Of a DNA stretch of 5,678 nucleotides, positions 4,557 to 5,678 are shown piece after piece. The stretch lies in NCBI GenBank assembly GCA_964600225.1, contig CAZRIT010000086.1:1-5678 (forward strand), read 5' to 3'. The notes beneath the pieces are model-generated. The model was not told where the DNA came from and did not search any database. It was given only the letters and a program-made list of their open reading frames with translations. The DNA comes from CAZRIT01 sp964600225. GTDB taxonomy: Bacteria; Bacillota; Clostridia; Christensenellales; CAG-138. A program made the translations under genes and the position numbers. Positions within the stretch are counted from its first letter, which is position 1; every line of letters begins with the position of its first letter.

Positions 4557-5678
4557 ATGGAAAAGAATGACGGAACGTTCGGCCGCGACCCGTACGGGTA
4601 TGCTGCGCCCGGCAACGAGGGCGACGCCACCGATACACAGCCCGCTTACGAGCAGGCGGAGGCGGCGGGCGGGCAGGCCCCCGTCACAGGCTCCGCTTTC
4701 AACCAGAATCCGTACGCCAACCAGGGGTACGATCCTCAAGCGTACACCCGCCCCAACCCGTACGGGCAACAGCCATACCCGCCGCAGGGCTATCCGCAGC
4801 AGCCGCAGCAGGCCTACGACCCCGCAGCCTACCGACAGCCGCAGGCCTACGATCCCGCGGCCTATCAGCAGCCCCAGCAGGGTTACCCGCAGCAGCCCGC
4901 TGCTGCCTACGACCGTGCGGCCTACCGCGCACAGCGCGGCTATCAGCCGCAGCAGCAGGGCTATGACCCCGCAGCCTACCAGCAGCCGCAGCAGGCCTAC
5001 GACCCCGCCGCCTACCAGCAGCCGCAGCAGGCCTACGACCCCGCGGCCTATCAGCAGCCCCAGCAGGGCTATGACCCGGCCGCCTATCAGCAGCCCCAAC
5101 AGGGCTACGATCCCGCGGCCTATCAGCAGCCGCAGCAGGGCTACGACCCCGCAGCCTACCAGCAGGCGCAGCAGGGGTACGACCCAGCGGCCTACCAACA
5201 GCCATACGCACGGCAGCCTTATGCCCCGCAGTACGGGCAGCAGGGCTATCAGCAGCCCGCTTACGGCGAGCCGAGCGCCTATGGTGCAGCGGAGCACCGC
5301 GACGCCAAGCGGAACGACTACGACGAGGAGCCGTACGAACGCGACGGCAATACGACGGGCCGCCGCCGCGTTGTGAAAAGCAGCTACGACGACGCACACG
5401 ATTTTGATTACGACGGAGAGGACGACTACGACGAGCGCGACGGCGATGACGGAGAGCCGGGCGGCTTTGCCGCTTTCCTGCACGGCATCGGCGATTACCT
5501 CACGCATCTGCCAACCAAGACCCTCATCATATTCGGCGGCTCCATTGCGGTGCTGCTGGTGGCGGTAATATTGCTGGTGGTGTTGCTGCCGGGCAACAAG
5601 GCGCCCGATGCGCCGCAGCAGGGCGGGCAGCTTGCGCTGGCCGATATCACCTTTACCCCCTCTCTGCCGCCGACGCTG
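4557..5678 (+). CDS. Tyr/Gln/Pro-rich repeat protein with single transmembrane helix (3' end cut by window)
   Basis: I do not recognise a named family. The frame from ATG 4557 stays open for 374 codons to the window edge. Residues 1-80 are Gly/Pro/Tyr/Gln-rich; 82-216 consist of YDPAAYQQPQQG-type repeats; about 253-300 is acidic, rich in Asp, Glu and Tyr, broken by RRRVVK at 269-274; 302-321 may be amphipathic; 323-344 is a clear hydrophobic helix; 345-374 begins a Pro/Gln-containing segment with DITFTPSLPP. There is no signal peptide, so an N-inside, C-outside topology with a disordered cytoplasmic tail of about 320 residues is likely. Many Bacillota surface or stress proteins have this layout (low-complexity tail, one helix, external domain), but the deciding domain is outside the window. 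It has its own ribosome binding site and follows a terminator and repeat spacer, so it is separate from the upstream operon. Confidence 0.85.
   Translation, partial: MEKNDGTFGRDPYGYAAPGNEGDATDTQPAYEQAEAAGGQAPVTGSAFNQNPYANQGYDPQAYTRPNPYGQQPYPPQGYPQQPQQAYDPAAYRQPQAYDPAAYQQPQQGYPQQPAAAYDRAAYRAQRGYQPQQQGYDPAAYQQPQQAYDPAAYQQPQQAYDPAAYQQPQQGYDPAAYQQPQQGYDPAAYQQPQQGYDPAAYQQAQQGYDPAAYQQPYARQPYAPQYGQQGYQQPAYGEPSAYGAAEHRDAKRNDYDEEPYERDGNTTGRRRVVKSSYDDAHDFDYDGEDDYDERDGDDGEPGGFAAFLHGIGDYLTHLPTKTLIIFGGSIAVLLVAVILLVVLLPGNKAPDAPQQGGQLALADITFTPSLPPTL
4962..5204 (+). repeat. 36-bp tandem repeat encoding YDPAAYQQPQQ(G/A)
   Basis: Six full 36-base units begin at 4962, 4998, 5034, 5070, 5106 and 5142, followed by a partial seventh at 5178. 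Each encodes Tyr-Asp-Pro-Ala-Ala-Tyr-Gln-Gln-Pro-Gln-Gln-Gly/Ala; the only changes inside these units other than the final Gly/Ala are silent, except Pro to Ala in the sixth. Degenerate units of 7-12 residues occur upstream from about 4815. The repeat is part of the coding sequence at 4557. Confidence 0.95.

Noticed and set aside
4539..5507. 322-residue minus-strand frame rich in Leu, Val and Gly that looks like a membrane protein
   Set aside because: It is the antisense of the Gln/Pro/Tyr/Ala repeats, has no convincing ribosome binding site before its start, and opposes a + frame with AAGGAG, silent repeat variation and a transmembrane helix.

Overview
The window looks like a chromosomal segment of a GC-rich, probably anaerobic member of the Bacillota (Clostridia-like). 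This is inferred from AAGGAG-type ribosome binding sites, GC-biased third codon positions, the UxuB-type short-chain dehydrogenase and LarA-type enzyme, and an intergenic repeat whose translations give the well-known spurious peptides CHSEERSDEE and CHPERSRR. Genus cannot be read from the sequence. All four complete or partial metabolic genes and the last gene lie on the + strand.

Bases 1-4084 form one apparent operon: the 3' part of gnd (6-phosphogluconate dehydrogenase, cut by the window's left edge), a 75-base gap holding a strong stem-loop, an SDR oxidoreductase of the D-mannonate oxidoreductase type, a LarA-superfamily protein (nickel-pincer racemase/epimerase fold) 3 bases later, and a small THEP1-like P-loop NTPase 10 bases after that. 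A textbook intrinsic terminator closes the set. Read together, the genes suggest a sugar-acid route: fructuronate reduced to mannonate (SDR), mannonate epimerised to gluconate at C2 (LarA homologue), gluconate phosphorylated (a kinase not in the window), and 6-phosphogluconate oxidised and decarboxylated to ribulose 5-phosphate (Gnd). This would carry hexuronate carbon into the pentose phosphate pathway instead of through mannonate dehydratase and KDG. The substrate assignments are inference; the enzyme families are clear.

Bases 4028-4556 hold no credible gene. They contain the terminator, a cluster of REP/MITE-like repeat cores in both orientations (about 4129-4332), an AT-richer stretch (about 4370-4480) with a quasi-palindrome and weak promoter-like elements, and a leader with small alternative hairpins ending in a good ribosome binding site.

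From 4557 to the right edge runs an open reading frame with no stop in the window: at least 374 residues of a membrane protein with a Tyr/Gln/Pro/Ala-rich low-complexity N-terminus built on a 12-residue (36-base) tandem repeat, an acidic Asp/Tyr-rich segment, one transmembrane helix and the start of a presumed external domain. Its function is unknown. A long hydrophobic-looking reading frame on the opposite strand across the same repeats is an artefact.
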